NCBI RefSeq assembly: GCF_002159835.1
Contig: NZ_NFJL01000015.1
Span: 1-64,000 of the forward strand
Source: Blautia sp. An249
GTDB lineage: Bacteria; Bacillota; Clostridia; Lachnospirales; Lachnospiraceae
Length of the DNA: 64,000 bases
Direction of reading: 5' to 3'
Positions 11,356 to 19,490 of the stretch are shown here, in pieces. The notes under the pieces were generated by a model, which saw nothing but the letters and a program-made list of their open reading frames with translations, was not told the DNA's origin and searched no databases. The number at the start of each line of letters is the position of its first letter. The stretch's first letter is position 1. The position numbers and the translations under genes were made by a program.

Positions 11356-11943
11356 CTATTTTTCAGAATTAATATACTCTGCAATTTCTCTTACGCACTT
11401 ATCCAAATCTATATTTTCAAACCTCTTTCTGATCCCCGCATTTTCTATTTTTTCTTCAGAAAAGTCTTCTTCATCTGCCAGAAATCTGCGGCACATTTCC
11501 TGGTATTTAGGCGTCTCCTGTTTCCCTTCTCTTTTTAAAGCCCGTTTCAGACGTTCCCCGTTCTCTACCTCAATGTAGACAGGACAGACCTTCTCTTCCC
11601 CATAATAGTCTTTCATTTTTATATAAGACTCCAGCGTTCCGATTGCAATATAATCCTGATTTTCCAAATCCATCTGCCCATCGTCAGCCGTAAAATAGGT
11701 CCACACTCCATGCACCGTATCATAAGAACGGGATTCTATGATTTTCCCTTCTCTCTGAAATTTCTGAAATCTCTCTTCATCTACAAAATAATATTGCTTT
11801 CCGTCCACTTCCCCATACCGGATAGGCCTGGTAGTATATAGAATCAGCCTGTTCAGCTCCAGTTCTTCCATGGAAGAAAGTATTCCGTAGATTTTATCTT
11901 TTCCGGACGCACTTTTTCCCATTATATAGAAAATTTTACTCAT
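11356..11943 (-). CDS. Guanylate kinase-like protein
   Basis: This 195-residue protein resembles guanylate kinase (GMP + ATP = GDP + ADP) over its length, including the GMP-binding stretch YTTRPIRYGEVDGKQYYFV. The P-loop, however, reads GKSASGKD (about 9-16): the residue after the Walker lysine is Asp instead of Ser or Thr. It may therefore be a divergent paralogue, not the main housekeeping Gmk, and I give no gene symbol. It is coupled to the upstream decarboxylase-family gene by an ATGA overlap, an arrangement that recurs in clostridia. Substrate and activity are inference. Confidence 0.75.
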   Translation of the reverse strand: MSKIFYIMGKSASGKDKIYGILSSMEELELNRLILYTTRPIRYGEVDGKQYYFVDEERFQKFQREGKIIESRSYDTVHGVWTYFTADDGQMDLENQDYIAIGTLESYIKMKDYYGEEKVCPVYIEVENGERLKRALKREGKQETPKYQEMCRRFLADEEDFSEEKIENAGIRKRFENIDLDKCVREIAEYINSEK

Positions 11944-13373
11944 GTTTCTAATCCTTCTTTTACTACACGTATTGTCTCATTTTTAAAATCTGATAATCCT
12001 TCCAATTGGAATCCCAGCTTTTTGTATCTTCTCATATCCCGGAGAAATTGTAAAGAGATCTTCTCTCCCGGAACTAAAAGAGGAATCCCCGGGGGATACA
12101 GGTAAACAAATTCTCCGGAAATTTCCCCCTGACTTTCCAAAAGGGGGATCCTTTCAGAAGGGCTTTCCATAGCTTCCCCGATTTCCATCAGAGAGTTCTC
12201 TCTTCTGAACTCATAGAAGTATTCCTTCTCTTTTCTTTCCAAACGGCTGTCGATTTCCAGAAGAGCATGAATAAGGCGATCCATTCCTTCTTTTCGATCT
12301 CCCACAGAAGACAGCGCCAGAACGTAATTTTCTGCCTCCATCTCCATTTCCAGATGATAGTTTTCTCTCAAAAGCCGGGACAGCTCTTTTCCTGTAATCG
12401 ATACTCCTTTTACAGATATAACAAATTTAGAAATATCCATATCTGCCACTGCTGCCTTATTCACCACATCTGTTTTCGTAATCAAATGCAGCCTCTTTAA
12501 CCCGGAAAGCTTTTTCCTTGTCTCCTGAATCAGGCGAACATATGCAGCGAACTTCTCTTTCCCATGTTCCATTAAATCACAGATACAGGAATCCATACTT
12601 GCCATTAAAAGGTAAGAAGGACTGCTGCTCTGATAAATCTCCATAAATTTCTGTAATTTTTCTCTGTTTACTCTTTCGGAATTTCGGTGAAGAACCGCTG
12701 TCTGAGTAAAAGAGGGAAGGGTCTTATGAAGACTTTGGATCACCAGATCAGCCCCTGAAAGAACAGCGGAGTCCGGAAACTGATCAGAAAAAGAAAAATG
12801 CGCGCCATGGGCTTCATCAACAATCAATACCTTTTTATGAGTATGGACAATTTCTGCAATCTTTTTCACATGGGATACCCTTCCGTCATAAGTAGGAGAG
12901 GTAATGACCACCGCTTCGATTTCCGGCTGCTGATCAAGGATCTTATCCACATCTTCCGGTGAAATTCCTCCATTTATCCCGAATGTTTTCTCCACTTGTG
13001 GATAAATATAGGAAACTTTCAGTCTTCGTATGGCTGCTGCATGGTAAACGGCCTTGTGGCAGTTCCGGGCAATGAGAATTCTTCCTCCCGGTTTTACTGC
13101 GGCTGAGACAGCAGCCAGAAGGGCGCCTGTACTTCCATTGATACTGTAAAAAGTTTCCCTAACATGAAAAAGACGTGCGGCTCGCTCCTGAGCCGCCCGT
13201 AAAATTCCTTCACTGTGATGCAGGTTATCAAATCCATGGATCTCTGTAATATCTATGAATTCCCCGCAGTTCTCCATATTCATTGATTCCGGATTTCTTT
13301 TATGACCCGGCATGTGGAAAGGATAGTTCTCTTTCTGACTGTACTCTTTCAATTTGTCATACAAAGATTCCAT
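11940..13373 (-). CDS. Orn/Lys/Arg decarboxylase family PLP-dependent protein
   Basis: This fold type I PLP enzyme belongs to the ornithine/lysine/arginine decarboxylase family, in the short 'YaaO-like' group of Firmicutes. Its 477 residues carry the N-terminal PFHMPGHKR block (18-26), STGALL (81-86), the PLP-phosphate and ring-contact motif DEAHGAH (186-192) and the Schiff-base lysine K217 in SLHKTLP. The large domain is followed by a C-terminal domain from about residue 300. Its substrate, probably arginine or lysine for polyamine synthesis, cannot be read from the sequence. It overlaps the guanylate-kinase-like gene by 4 bp and is part of the holB operon by position. Confidence 0.88.
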   Translation of the reverse strand: MESLYDKLKEYSQKENYPFHMPGHKRNPESMNMENCGEFIDITEIHGFDNLHHSEGILRAAQERAARLFHVRETFYSINGSTGALLAAVSAAVKPGGRILIARNCHKAVYHAAAIRRLKVSYIYPQVEKTFGINGGISPEDVDKILDQQPEIEAVVITSPTYDGRVSHVKKIAEIVHTHKKVLIVDEAHGAHFSFSDQFPDSAVLSGADLVIQSLHKTLPSFTQTAVLHRNSERVNREKLQKFMEIYQSSSPSYLLMASMDSCICDLMEHGKEKFAAYVRLIQETRKKLSGLKRLHLITKTDVVNKAAVADMDISKFVISVKGVSITGKELSRLLRENYHLEMEMEAENYVLALSSVGDRKEGMDRLIHALLEIDSRLERKEKEYFYEFRRENSLMEIGEAMESPSERIPLLESQGEISGEFVYLYPPGIPLLVPGEKISLQFLRDMRRYKKLGFQLEGLSDFKNETIRVVKEGLET

Positions 13374-13393
13374 TCTTATAAATTAAATCAAAT

Positions 13394-14083
13394 TTATACT
13401 TTAAAGCGGTATCCCACACCCCAGATAGTTTCGATATACTGTGGTTTCGCTGTATTAAATTCGATTTTCTCCCTGATTTTTTTTATATGCACAGTAACGG
13501 TTGCAATGTCTCCCACCGATTCCATATCCCAGATTTCCCGGAAAAGTTCTTCTTTGGTAAATACATGGTTGGGGTTCTCAGCCAGGAATGTAAGCAGATC
13601 AAATTCTTTAGTAGTAAAAGAAGTCTCTTCTCCATTTACCCATACCCGGCGGGCTGTCTTATCAATCTTAATTCCCCTTATTTCTATAATATCATTTTTC
13701 ACCGCGTTGGATCCGATCAGACGATTATACCTGTCCAGATGGGCTTTCACTCTGGCTACAAGTTCACTGGGGCTGAATGGTTTCGTCATATAATCATCTG
13801 CTCCCAGCCCAAGACCTCTGATTTTATCAATATCGTCTTTCTTGGCAGATACCATAATAATGGGCGTATTCTTTTCTTCTCTTACCTGTCTGCAGATTTC
13901 AAATCCATCCACTTCCGGAAGCATTAAATCCAGAATCAGAAGATTATAATCTTCTTCCATGGCTTTTTTCATACCTATATCGCCTCTGTTTGCGATTTCC
14001 ACTTCAAATCCGGAAAGCTCCAGATAATCTTTTTCCAAATCAGCAATTGCCTCTTCGTCTTCTACGATTAATATTTTATTCAT
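13394..14083 (-). CDS. Response regulator, OmpR/PhoB family
   Basis: This 229-residue protein has a receiver domain (1-120) with acidic pocket D8/E9, phospho-acceptor D52 (in LILDLMLP), and K101 in MTKPFSP, followed by an OmpR-type winged-helix domain (about 130-229) ending TIWGVGYRFKV. It overlaps the end of the... sensor kinase gene by 8 bp, with the regulator downstream, so both are made from one message. The target genes are unknown. The arrangement and sequence resemble VanR/VanS-like or cell-envelope stress pairs, but no vancomycin-resistance genes are in the window. Confidence 0.93.
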   Translation of the reverse strand: MNKILIVEDEEAIADLEKDYLELSGFEVEIANRGDIGMKKAMEEDYNLLILDLMLPEVDGFEICRQVREEKNTPIIMVSAKKDDIDKIRGLGLGADDYMTKPFSPSELVARVKAHLDRYNRLIGSNAVKNDIIEIRGIKIDKTARRVWVNGEETSFTTKEFDLLTFLAENPNHVFTKEELFREIWDMESVGDIATVTVHIKKIREKIEFNTAKPQYIETIWGVGYRFKV

Positions 14084-15224
14084 TGATTGGCACCTCCTGG
14101 TATTTTCTGATTACAAAGTACATAATTGTACCAATTCCTTCTCTGCTGGTAGCCCAGACTTTTCCTCCGTGATCTTCCAGAATCTTCTTCACTATGGAAA
14201 GACCTATTCCGCTTCCCCCTTTTGAGGAATTTCTGGAAAAATCAGTACGGTAGAATCTGTCAAAAATAAGCGGCAGATCTTTTGAGGCAATTCCTTTTCC
14301 GTTGTCTTCCACCTCGACCTGAATGAAATCTCCCACATCTTTTACCCGAAGCTGGATAATTCCTCTTTTCTTATCCATATATTTAATGGCGTTGGAAATC
14401 AGATTATGTATTACTCTTCTTATCTGCTCTCCATCAGCAATAATAAGAACATTTCCATCCACATAATTGGCGTATACAAGCTCAATATTTCTGGTCTCCA
14501 GCTCTGCCTCCAATTCCTCCGCACAGTCGCTGAAATAATCTTCTACATTCAGTTTACTGAAAGTATAGGGAATGCGGTTGGTATCAATTTTTGAATAAAA
14601 GGTCAGCTCATTAATCAAATGATCCATCTCATTGGTTTTATTATAAATAATCTTTACATATTTATCCATTTTTTCAGGAGTATCGGCAACTCCGTCCATG
14701 ATTCCTTCCACATATCCTTTAACAGCGGTTATCGGGGTTTTCAAGTCATGAGAAATATTACTGATAAGCTCCTTACTTTCTCTGTCCATCATAATTTTTT
14801 CTTCTGTGGATGCTTTCAGCCGTTTTCTCATGTCTTCAAAATCCTGACATAATTCTGCAAATTCATCGGTTCCTTCTGCTTCGATTGTAAAATCCAGATT
14901 TCCCTCTTTTATATTATGGGTAGCTCTTTTCAGTTTTACAAGGGGGGCCGCCACGCTTCTGTAAATCCACAATCCCACTGACAATCCTGTAAAAACTAAA
15001 ATAACAAAGGCGGAAAAAAACAAGTCCTTTACCATAAGCTGTATTCTGGCCTGTCCGTCCTGTGAGGATTCAATTACGATGTCATAATCTCCGTCTTCTT
15101 TGCTTTCGCTGTTAAAATGATTCACCTGTACCTGGCTGATCCCGTAAAATGTTGCAGAAAATAAAAGCAGCGGAACCAGAATTACCATCAGAAATCCCAC
15201 TACAATTCTTGTCTTTAATTTCAT
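14076..15224 (-). CDS. Membrane sensor histidine kinase
   Basis: The 382-residue protein is the partner of the OmpR-type regulator encoded next. It has a first membrane segment at about 8-28, a short extracytoplasmic loop of only about 40 residues, a second membrane segment at about 68-88, a HAMP linker (90-140), the dimerisation/phospho-acceptor helix with ISHDLKTPITAVKG (H159) and a HATPase_c domain with the N-box HNLISNAIKY, G1 box EDNGKGI, F-box-like FDRFYRTD and G2 box KGGSGIGLSIVKK. The small outer loop suggests a membrane or cell-wall signal rather than a soluble ligand. The signal is unknown. Confidence 0.93.
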   Translation of the reverse strand: MKLKTRIVVGFLMVILVPLLLFSATFYGISQVQVNHFNSESKEDGDYDIVIESSQDGQARIQLMVKDLFFSAFVILVFTGLSVGLWIYRSVAAPLVKLKRATHNIKEGNLDFTIEAEGTDEFAELCQDFEDMRKRLKASTEEKIMMDRESKELISNISHDLKTPITAVKGYVEGIMDGVADTPEKMDKYVKIIYNKTNEMDHLINELTFYSKIDTNRIPYTFSKLNVEDYFSDCAEELEAELETRNIELVYANYVDGNVLIIADGEQIRRVIHNLISNAIKYMDKKRGIIQLRVKDVGDFIQVEVEDNGKGIASKDLPLIFDRFYRTDFSRNSSKGGSGIGLSIVKKILEDHGGKVWATSREGIGTIMYFVIRKYQEVPINE

Positions 15225-15342
15225 ACCATCACACCATTCTTTGCTTCCATAACGTCCTCTTTGAATTTATTATAGCATACGACACTTCTCTTTTCTCTTA
15301 ATTTTCTATAAAATGTGATAATATTAGTTTATAAATATCAAT

Positions 15343-15386
15343 AAAAAGAAAAGCTGCCGCCAAATTCCGATCAGCAACAGCTTTCC
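15343..15386 (-). terminator. Terminator after metK
   Basis: On the minus strand the stem AAAGCTGTTGC against GGCGGCAGCTTT is followed by TCTTTTTAT. It begins 8 bp past the metK stop and separates metK from the two-component system, whose promoter should lie in the AT-rich 120 bp that follow. Confidence 0.75.
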
Positions 15387-15393
15387 ATCCTGA

Positions 15394-16581
15394 TTATAAA
15401 TACTTCTTTAAAGTTTCTGCCTTGTCAGTTTTTTCCCATGGCAGATCCAGATCGTTTCTTCCAAAATGTCCGTAAGCAGCCGTCTGCTTATAGATTGGTC
15501 TTCTTAAATCCAGCATTTTAATAATTCCTGCCGGACGTAAATCGAAGTTCTCACGGATAATTTCTACCAGTTTGGTATCAGAAAGTTTTCCTGTTCCGAA
15601 AGTATCCACTCTTACAGAAGTAGGATGCGCTACTCCGATTGCATAGGAAAGCTGGATTTCACATTTCTTTGCAAGGCCGGCAGCTACAATATTTTTCGCT
15701 ACATAACGCGCCGCATAAGCTGCAGAACGGTCAACCTTTGTACAGTCTTTTCCGGAGAAAGCTCCGCCGCCGTGACGTCCGTATCCGCCGTAGGTGTCTA
15801 CAATAATTTTTCTTCCTGTTAATCCGCTGTCACCGTGAGGTCCGCCGATTACAAATCTTCCTGTAGGATTAATAAAGAATTTGGTATCTGCGTCTACCAT
15901 ATCCTGAGGAATAACGGGATCAAATACATATTTTTTCACATCTTTATGTATCTGTTCCTGCGTCACATCCGGATCATGCTGGGTAGAGCATACAACGGCA
16001 TCCAGACGAACAGGTTTTCCCTCTTCATTATATTCTACAGTTACCTGTGTTTTTCCGTCGGGACGAAGGTAATTTAAAGTTCCGTCTTTTCTGACTTTTG
16101 TAAGCTGTCTGGCAAGCTTATGAGCCATGGAAATGGCATAAGGCATATATTCTTCCGTTTCGTCTGTTGCATATCCGAACATCATTCCCTGATCTCCGGC
16201 GCCGATTGCATCCAGATCCGAGTCATCCATCTGATTTTCCTTTGCTTCCAGGGCTTTATCCACGCCCATAGCAATATCGGAAGACTGTTCGTCAATTGCT
16301 GTCAGAACACCGCAGGTATCTGCATCAAAGCCGTATTTTCCTCTGGTATATCCGATCTCACGAACCGTGTCTCTTACAATTTTCTGAATATCTACGTATG
16401 CATTTGTTGTAATCTCTCCCATTACCAGAACAAGCCCTGTAGTCGTTGCTGTTTCACAGGCTACACGGCTCATGGGATCCTGTTCCATTAACGCATCTAA
16501 AATCGCATCGGATATTGCATCACACATTTTATCCGGATGACCTTCAGTTACAGATTCAGAAGTAAATAAAATTTTCTCCAT
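15394..16581 (-). CDS. metK: S-adenosylmethionine synthetase
   Basis: MetK makes S-adenosylmethionine from methionine and ATP. The 395-residue protein shows the family signatures [17 protein letters not shown] at the N-terminus, [12 protein letters not shown] (about 116-127) and the P-loop-like [19 protein letters not shown] (about 259-277). Length is normal. It is transcribed from an upstream leader with a SAM-I riboswitch and terminator, so the gene's own product should shut it off. A ribosome binding site AAGGAG lies before the ATG. The SAM it makes serves the several methyltransferases in this window (RsmI, RsmA, RsmG, TrmN6-like). Confidence 0.98.
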   Translation of the reverse strand: MEKILFTSESVTEGHPDKMCDAISDAILDALMEQDPMSRVACETATTTGLVLVMGEITTNAYVDIQKIVRDTVREIGYTRGKYGFDADTCGVLTAIDEQSSDIAMGVDKALEAKENQMDDSDLDAIGAGDQGMMFGYATDETEEYMPYAISMAHKLARQLTKVRKDGTLNYLRPDGKTQVTVEYNEEGKPVRLDAVVCSTQHDPDVTQEQIHKDVKKYVFDPVIPQDMVDADTKFFINPTGRFVIGGPHGDSGLTGRKIIVDTYGGYGRHGGGAFSGKDCTKVDRSAAYAARYVAKNIVAAGLAKKCEIQLSYAIGVAHPTSVRVDTFGTGKLSDTKLVEIIRENFDLRPAGIIKMLDLRRPIYKQTAAYGHFGRNDLDLPWEKTDKAETLKKYL

Positions 16582-16649
16582 GTCTATTCTCCTTTATATT
16601 TTAATACTTGAACAATTTGCGCGCCGGGCGCGGTCACATTTCCTATTAC

Positions 16650-16680
16650 ATAAATAAGTCCGTCATAAGACGGACTTAAT
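16650..16680 (-). terminator. Riboswitch expression-platform terminator
   Basis: On the minus strand a 9-bp stem AAGTCCGTC / GACGGACTT with a TTAT loop is followed by ATTTATG. It lies just downstream of the SAM-I aptamer and 70 bp before metK, as expected for a SAM-dependent terminator. The T-run is short, so termination efficiency is uncertain. Confidence 0.75.
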
Positions 16681-16701
16681 ACTCATTTTCTCAGTTATTA
16701 A

Positions 16702-16805
16702 ATCCTCTTATTGTTCGAATTATCGCTCAGGTTGGCACCTTCCGCTCAGGGGGTTGCCGTGGGTTCACAGGTCCTATGTACCTCCGCCACTCTGAATAAG
16801 AGAAC
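16702..16805 (-). promoter_or_regulatory. SAM-I (S-box) riboswitch aptamer
   Basis: Read on the minus strand, the region has the S-box core in order: P1 strand CTCTTATT, the GAGTGGCGGAGG segment, CCTGTGAACCCACGGCAACC, AAGGTGCCAACCTG, then the closing P1 strand AATAAGAG. These match the conserved parts of SAM-I aptamers (GGAGG purine-rich junction, CGGCAACC, AGGTGC...). It precedes metK, the classic target. High SAM should favour the downstream terminator and reduce metK expression. Confidence 0.93.
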
Positions 16806-16820
16806 TATTTAATTTATGAC

Positions 16821-18113
16821 TTACCCAACTCTCAGACGGAATTTCTGAATTTCCTTCTCGCTGGATACTTTTTCAATTTCAGCTCCAAGGCTTCTTAATT
16901 TCTCCTCAAAACTTTCATATCCTCTCTGGATATATACAATATCATCCACAATGGTAATTCCATCGGCAGCCAGTCCTGCAATCACAAGCGCAGCTCCTGC
17001 TCTTAAATCCGGCGCGCTTACTCTTGCCCCTGTCAGCTTCTGAACGCCATCAATAATGGCTGTATTGCCTTCTACTTTAATATTTGCTCCCATTCTGGAA
17101 AGCTCATCTGCATACTTAAAACGATTTTCAAAAATGCTTTCTGTTACAATACTTGTCCCTTCTGCCAAAGCCAGGGTCACGGCAATCTGGGGCTGCATAT
17201 CTGTAGGATAACCGGGATACGGAAGTGTTTTCACATGGGTACGGCGAAGACGCTTATTGGCAACCACACGGACTGCATCATCAAATTCTTCTACCTGACA
17301 TCCGATTTCCTCCAGCTTCGCAGTGGTTGCTTCCAGATGTTTGGGTATTACATTGCGTACCGTTACATCTCCCTGAGTAGCCGCTGCCGCAAACATAAAC
17401 GTTCCCGCTTCAATCTGATCCGGAATAATGGAATATTCGGTCTTATGGAGCTTTTCTACACCTTTGATACGAATTACATCGGTACCGGCTCCTTTAATAT
17501 TGGCTCCCATACTGTTTAAAAAGTTGGCCACATCCACTACATGGGGTTCTCTCGCCGCATTTTCAATAATGGTTCGGCCCTGTGCCATGGAAGCTGCCAT
17601 CATAATGTTAATGGTTGCTCCTACTGAAACCACATCCATAAAGATATGGCTTCCTTTTAATTCTTTTGCTTCCGCTACAATTGCTCCATGCAGAATGCTT
17701 ACTTTCGCACCTAAAGCCCGAAAACCTTTCAGATGCTGATCAATCGGACGGCTTCCGATATTGCATCCTCCCGGAAGAGGAACCTCTGCATGTTTATACT
17801 TTCCAAGTAACGCACCTAATAAATAGTAAGATGCACGAATCTTCTTTATATACTCGTAGTCAACACTGAGTTCTCCAATTGTAGAACCGTTAATTTTTAC
17901 AACAGATCTGTCAATTCTTTCTACATGTGCTCCTATTTTTGCGATGGCTTCTAATAATACATTAATGTCTCTTACGTCAGGTAAATTTTCAATCAGTATC
18001 GTCTCATCTGTCATAATTGCCGCTGCTAAAATAGCTAACGCCGCATTCTTGGCTCCGGCAATATCAACTTCTCCCACAAGCGGGTTGCCGCCTTTGATAA
18101 CATATTGTTCCAT
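16821..18113 (-). CDS. murA: UDP-N-acetylglucosamine 1-carboxyvinyltransferase
   Basis: MurA transfers enolpyruvate from phosphoenolpyruvate to UDP-GlcNAc, the first committed step of peptidoglycan synthesis, in the cytoplasm. The 430-residue protein has the family start KGGNPLVGEVDIAGAKNAA (7-25), the catalytic loop PLPGGCNIGSRP with Cys at about 117 (the fosfomycin target, so a Cys form rather than the resistant Asp form), and the C-terminal DLRAGAALVIAGL block. Firmicutes often have two paralogues (MurA and MurZ); which one this is cannot be told here. It lies directly upstream of the metK leader. Confidence 0.96.
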   Translation of the reverse strand: MEQYVIKGGNPLVGEVDIAGAKNAALAILAAAIMTDETILIENLPDVRDINVLLEAIAKIGAHVERIDRSVVKINGSTIGELSVDYEYIKKIRASYYLLGALLGKYKHAEVPLPGGCNIGSRPIDQHLKGFRALGAKVSILHGAIVAEAKELKGSHIFMDVVSVGATINIMMAASMAQGRTIIENAAREPHVVDVANFLNSMGANIKGAGTDVIRIKGVEKLHKTEYSIIPDQIEAGTFMFAAAATQGDVTVRNVIPKHLEATTAKLEEIGCQVEEFDDAVRVVANKRLRRTHVKTLPYPGYPTDMQPQIAVTLALAEGTSIVTESIFENRFKYADELSRMGANIKVEGNTAIIDGVQKLTGARVSAPDLRAGAALVIAGLAADGITIVDDIVYIQRGYESFEEKLRSLGAEIEKVSSEKEIQKFRLRVG

Positions 18114-18287
18114 AACACACCTCTATGATTATTTAACTCCTACATCCTAACTGACTGGAAAAAATATTAACTTTCATGACATATTTATTTTATATTATAA
18201 CATTCTTTTTAAATTTGTAAATAATAATTAATTTTCCCCTGCCAATCCGGGTCCATCTGTTTCTACAGGCGCCATGTAGAATTCCTT

Positions 18288-18809
18288 TTATTTGTTATTT
18301 CTGTTTTCTAGTATCTCCAGAAGCGCCTGCAAACTTTCTTCCAAATCTTTCCCCTCTTCGCTTACTTTAATATCTGCATAAGATTCATACAAAGGCGTTC
18401 TCTCATCATATAAATCCTCCAGGGATTGTCCGTCTTTTAATAAAACGCCCCGGCCTTTTAAATTTCCAAGCCTTTTCTGGAGTTCTTCCAGTGAAACATG
18501 AAGATAAACAACCGTTCCAATCTTCTTTAAATGTTCCATTGCCTCTTTGCAGTAAACGACGCTGCCGCCTGTGGCAATTACTGTATGTATTACATCAATC
18601 GAAGCATTTACTCTGTCTTCGATATTCTGAAATCCTTTGTATCCTTCTTCTTCTATAATTCTGGAAAGTTTTCTTCCTTCTTGTTCCTGAATCAGCAGAT
18701 CAGAATCTAAGAACTGAAATCCCAGAACCTTAGCCAATACAACTCCAAGAGTGCTTTTCCCCACTCCCGGCATTCCAATAAGTACAATATTATTCTGTTT
18801 CTTCATCAT
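18288..18809 (-). CDS. aroK: Shikimate kinase
   Basis: The enzyme phosphorylates shikimate in the chorismate pathway for aromatic amino acids. The 173-residue protein is a compact P-loop kinase with GMPGVGKST (about 12-20), the shikimate-binding aspartate in LDSDLLIQ (about 35), ATGGSVV (79-85) and the lid segment LKGRGVLL. Residues 1 and 2 are both Met, so the start may be 3 bp later. No other aro genes are adjacent. The 170 bp between it and murA contain no gene. Confidence 0.9.
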   Translation of the reverse strand: MMKKQNNIVLIGMPGVGKSTLGVVLAKVLGFQFLDSDLLIQEQEGRKLSRIIEEEGYKGFQNIEDRVNASIDVIHTVIATGGSVVYCKEAMEHLKKIGTVVYLHVSLEELQKRLGNLKGRGVLLKDGQSLEDLYDERTPLYESYADIKVSEEGKDLEESLQALLEILENRNNK

Positions 18810-18877
18810 TCTGTTATTCTTTCTTTCCTGATTTCAGGCGTTCTCATAATAGCACGCCTTTTTTTATTTTGCAACTG

Positions 18878-19468
18878 TTACCTTTTATTTTGTTTTTTTC
18901 TTCTCTTTTTCTTTCTGACACTATAGCCAAAATCCCCTAATCGTTTGCCGATTCCATAATATTCTCCATGAGAATACACTAAAGGCCTGGACTTATTGAA
19001 TTCAAACTTATTTTTTTCATTTAAATAAGATTCTTCTGCATGTACAGCCAGAACTTTCGCTATAAACATATGATGAGAACCCAATTTCCTGATTTCTTCT
19101 ACTTTACATTCAATAGAAACCGGGGATTCTCCGATCATTGGAGCCTTTACAAAAGACCCTTTCTCCTTCGTCAGATGAAGTACTTCAAATTTATCCACGT
19201 CTCTGCCGGATTTCACACCGCAGTAATCTGTAGCATATGCCAGTTCTTCCGTAGTTAAATTTATTACAAATTCTCCCGTCTTTTTCAGAAATTCATAAGA
19301 ATATCGTTCCGGACGCACAGATATGGACACCATGGGCGGGTTTGTACATACTGTTCCCGCCCATGCAACGGTTATAATATTATCTTTTCCCTGTCCGTCT
19401 GATACGCTTACCATTACTGCGGGAAGCGGATACAGCATATTTCCTGACTTCCATTCCTGTTTTGCCAT
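18878..19468 (-). CDS. Flavin reductase family protein
   Basis: The 196-residue protein belongs to the flavin reductase-like, FMN-binding split-barrel family; it starts with LYPLPAVMVSVSDG and has TVAWAGTVCTNPPMVSISVRPERYSYEFL, the usual flavin-binding region, and GSHHMFIAKVLAV further on. Such proteins bind FMN and may reduce flavin or act as small oxidoreductases in anaerobes. The last 15 residues are strongly basic (KKKRRKKQNKR), which is unusual and may be a local extension. It follows the pyrophosphatase gene by 22 bp. The physiological substrate is unknown. Confidence 0.85.
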   Translation of the reverse strand: MAKQEWKSGNMLYPLPAVMVSVSDGQGKDNIITVAWAGTVCTNPPMVSISVRPERYSYEFLKKTGEFVINLTTEELAYATDYCGVKSGRDVDKFEVLHLTKEKGSFVKAPMIGESPVSIECKVEEIRKLGSHHMFIAKVLAVHAEESYLNEKNKFEFNKSRPLVYSHGEYYGIGKRLGDFGYSVRKKKRRKKQNKR

Positions 19469-19490
19469 CTTGCTGTCCTTTCCTTCTGCT

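Noticed and set aside
13394-15224. VanR/VanS glycopeptide-resistance pair
   Set aside because: The proteins are of the same broad families, but no vanH, vanA/B-type ligase or vanX-like gene is near.
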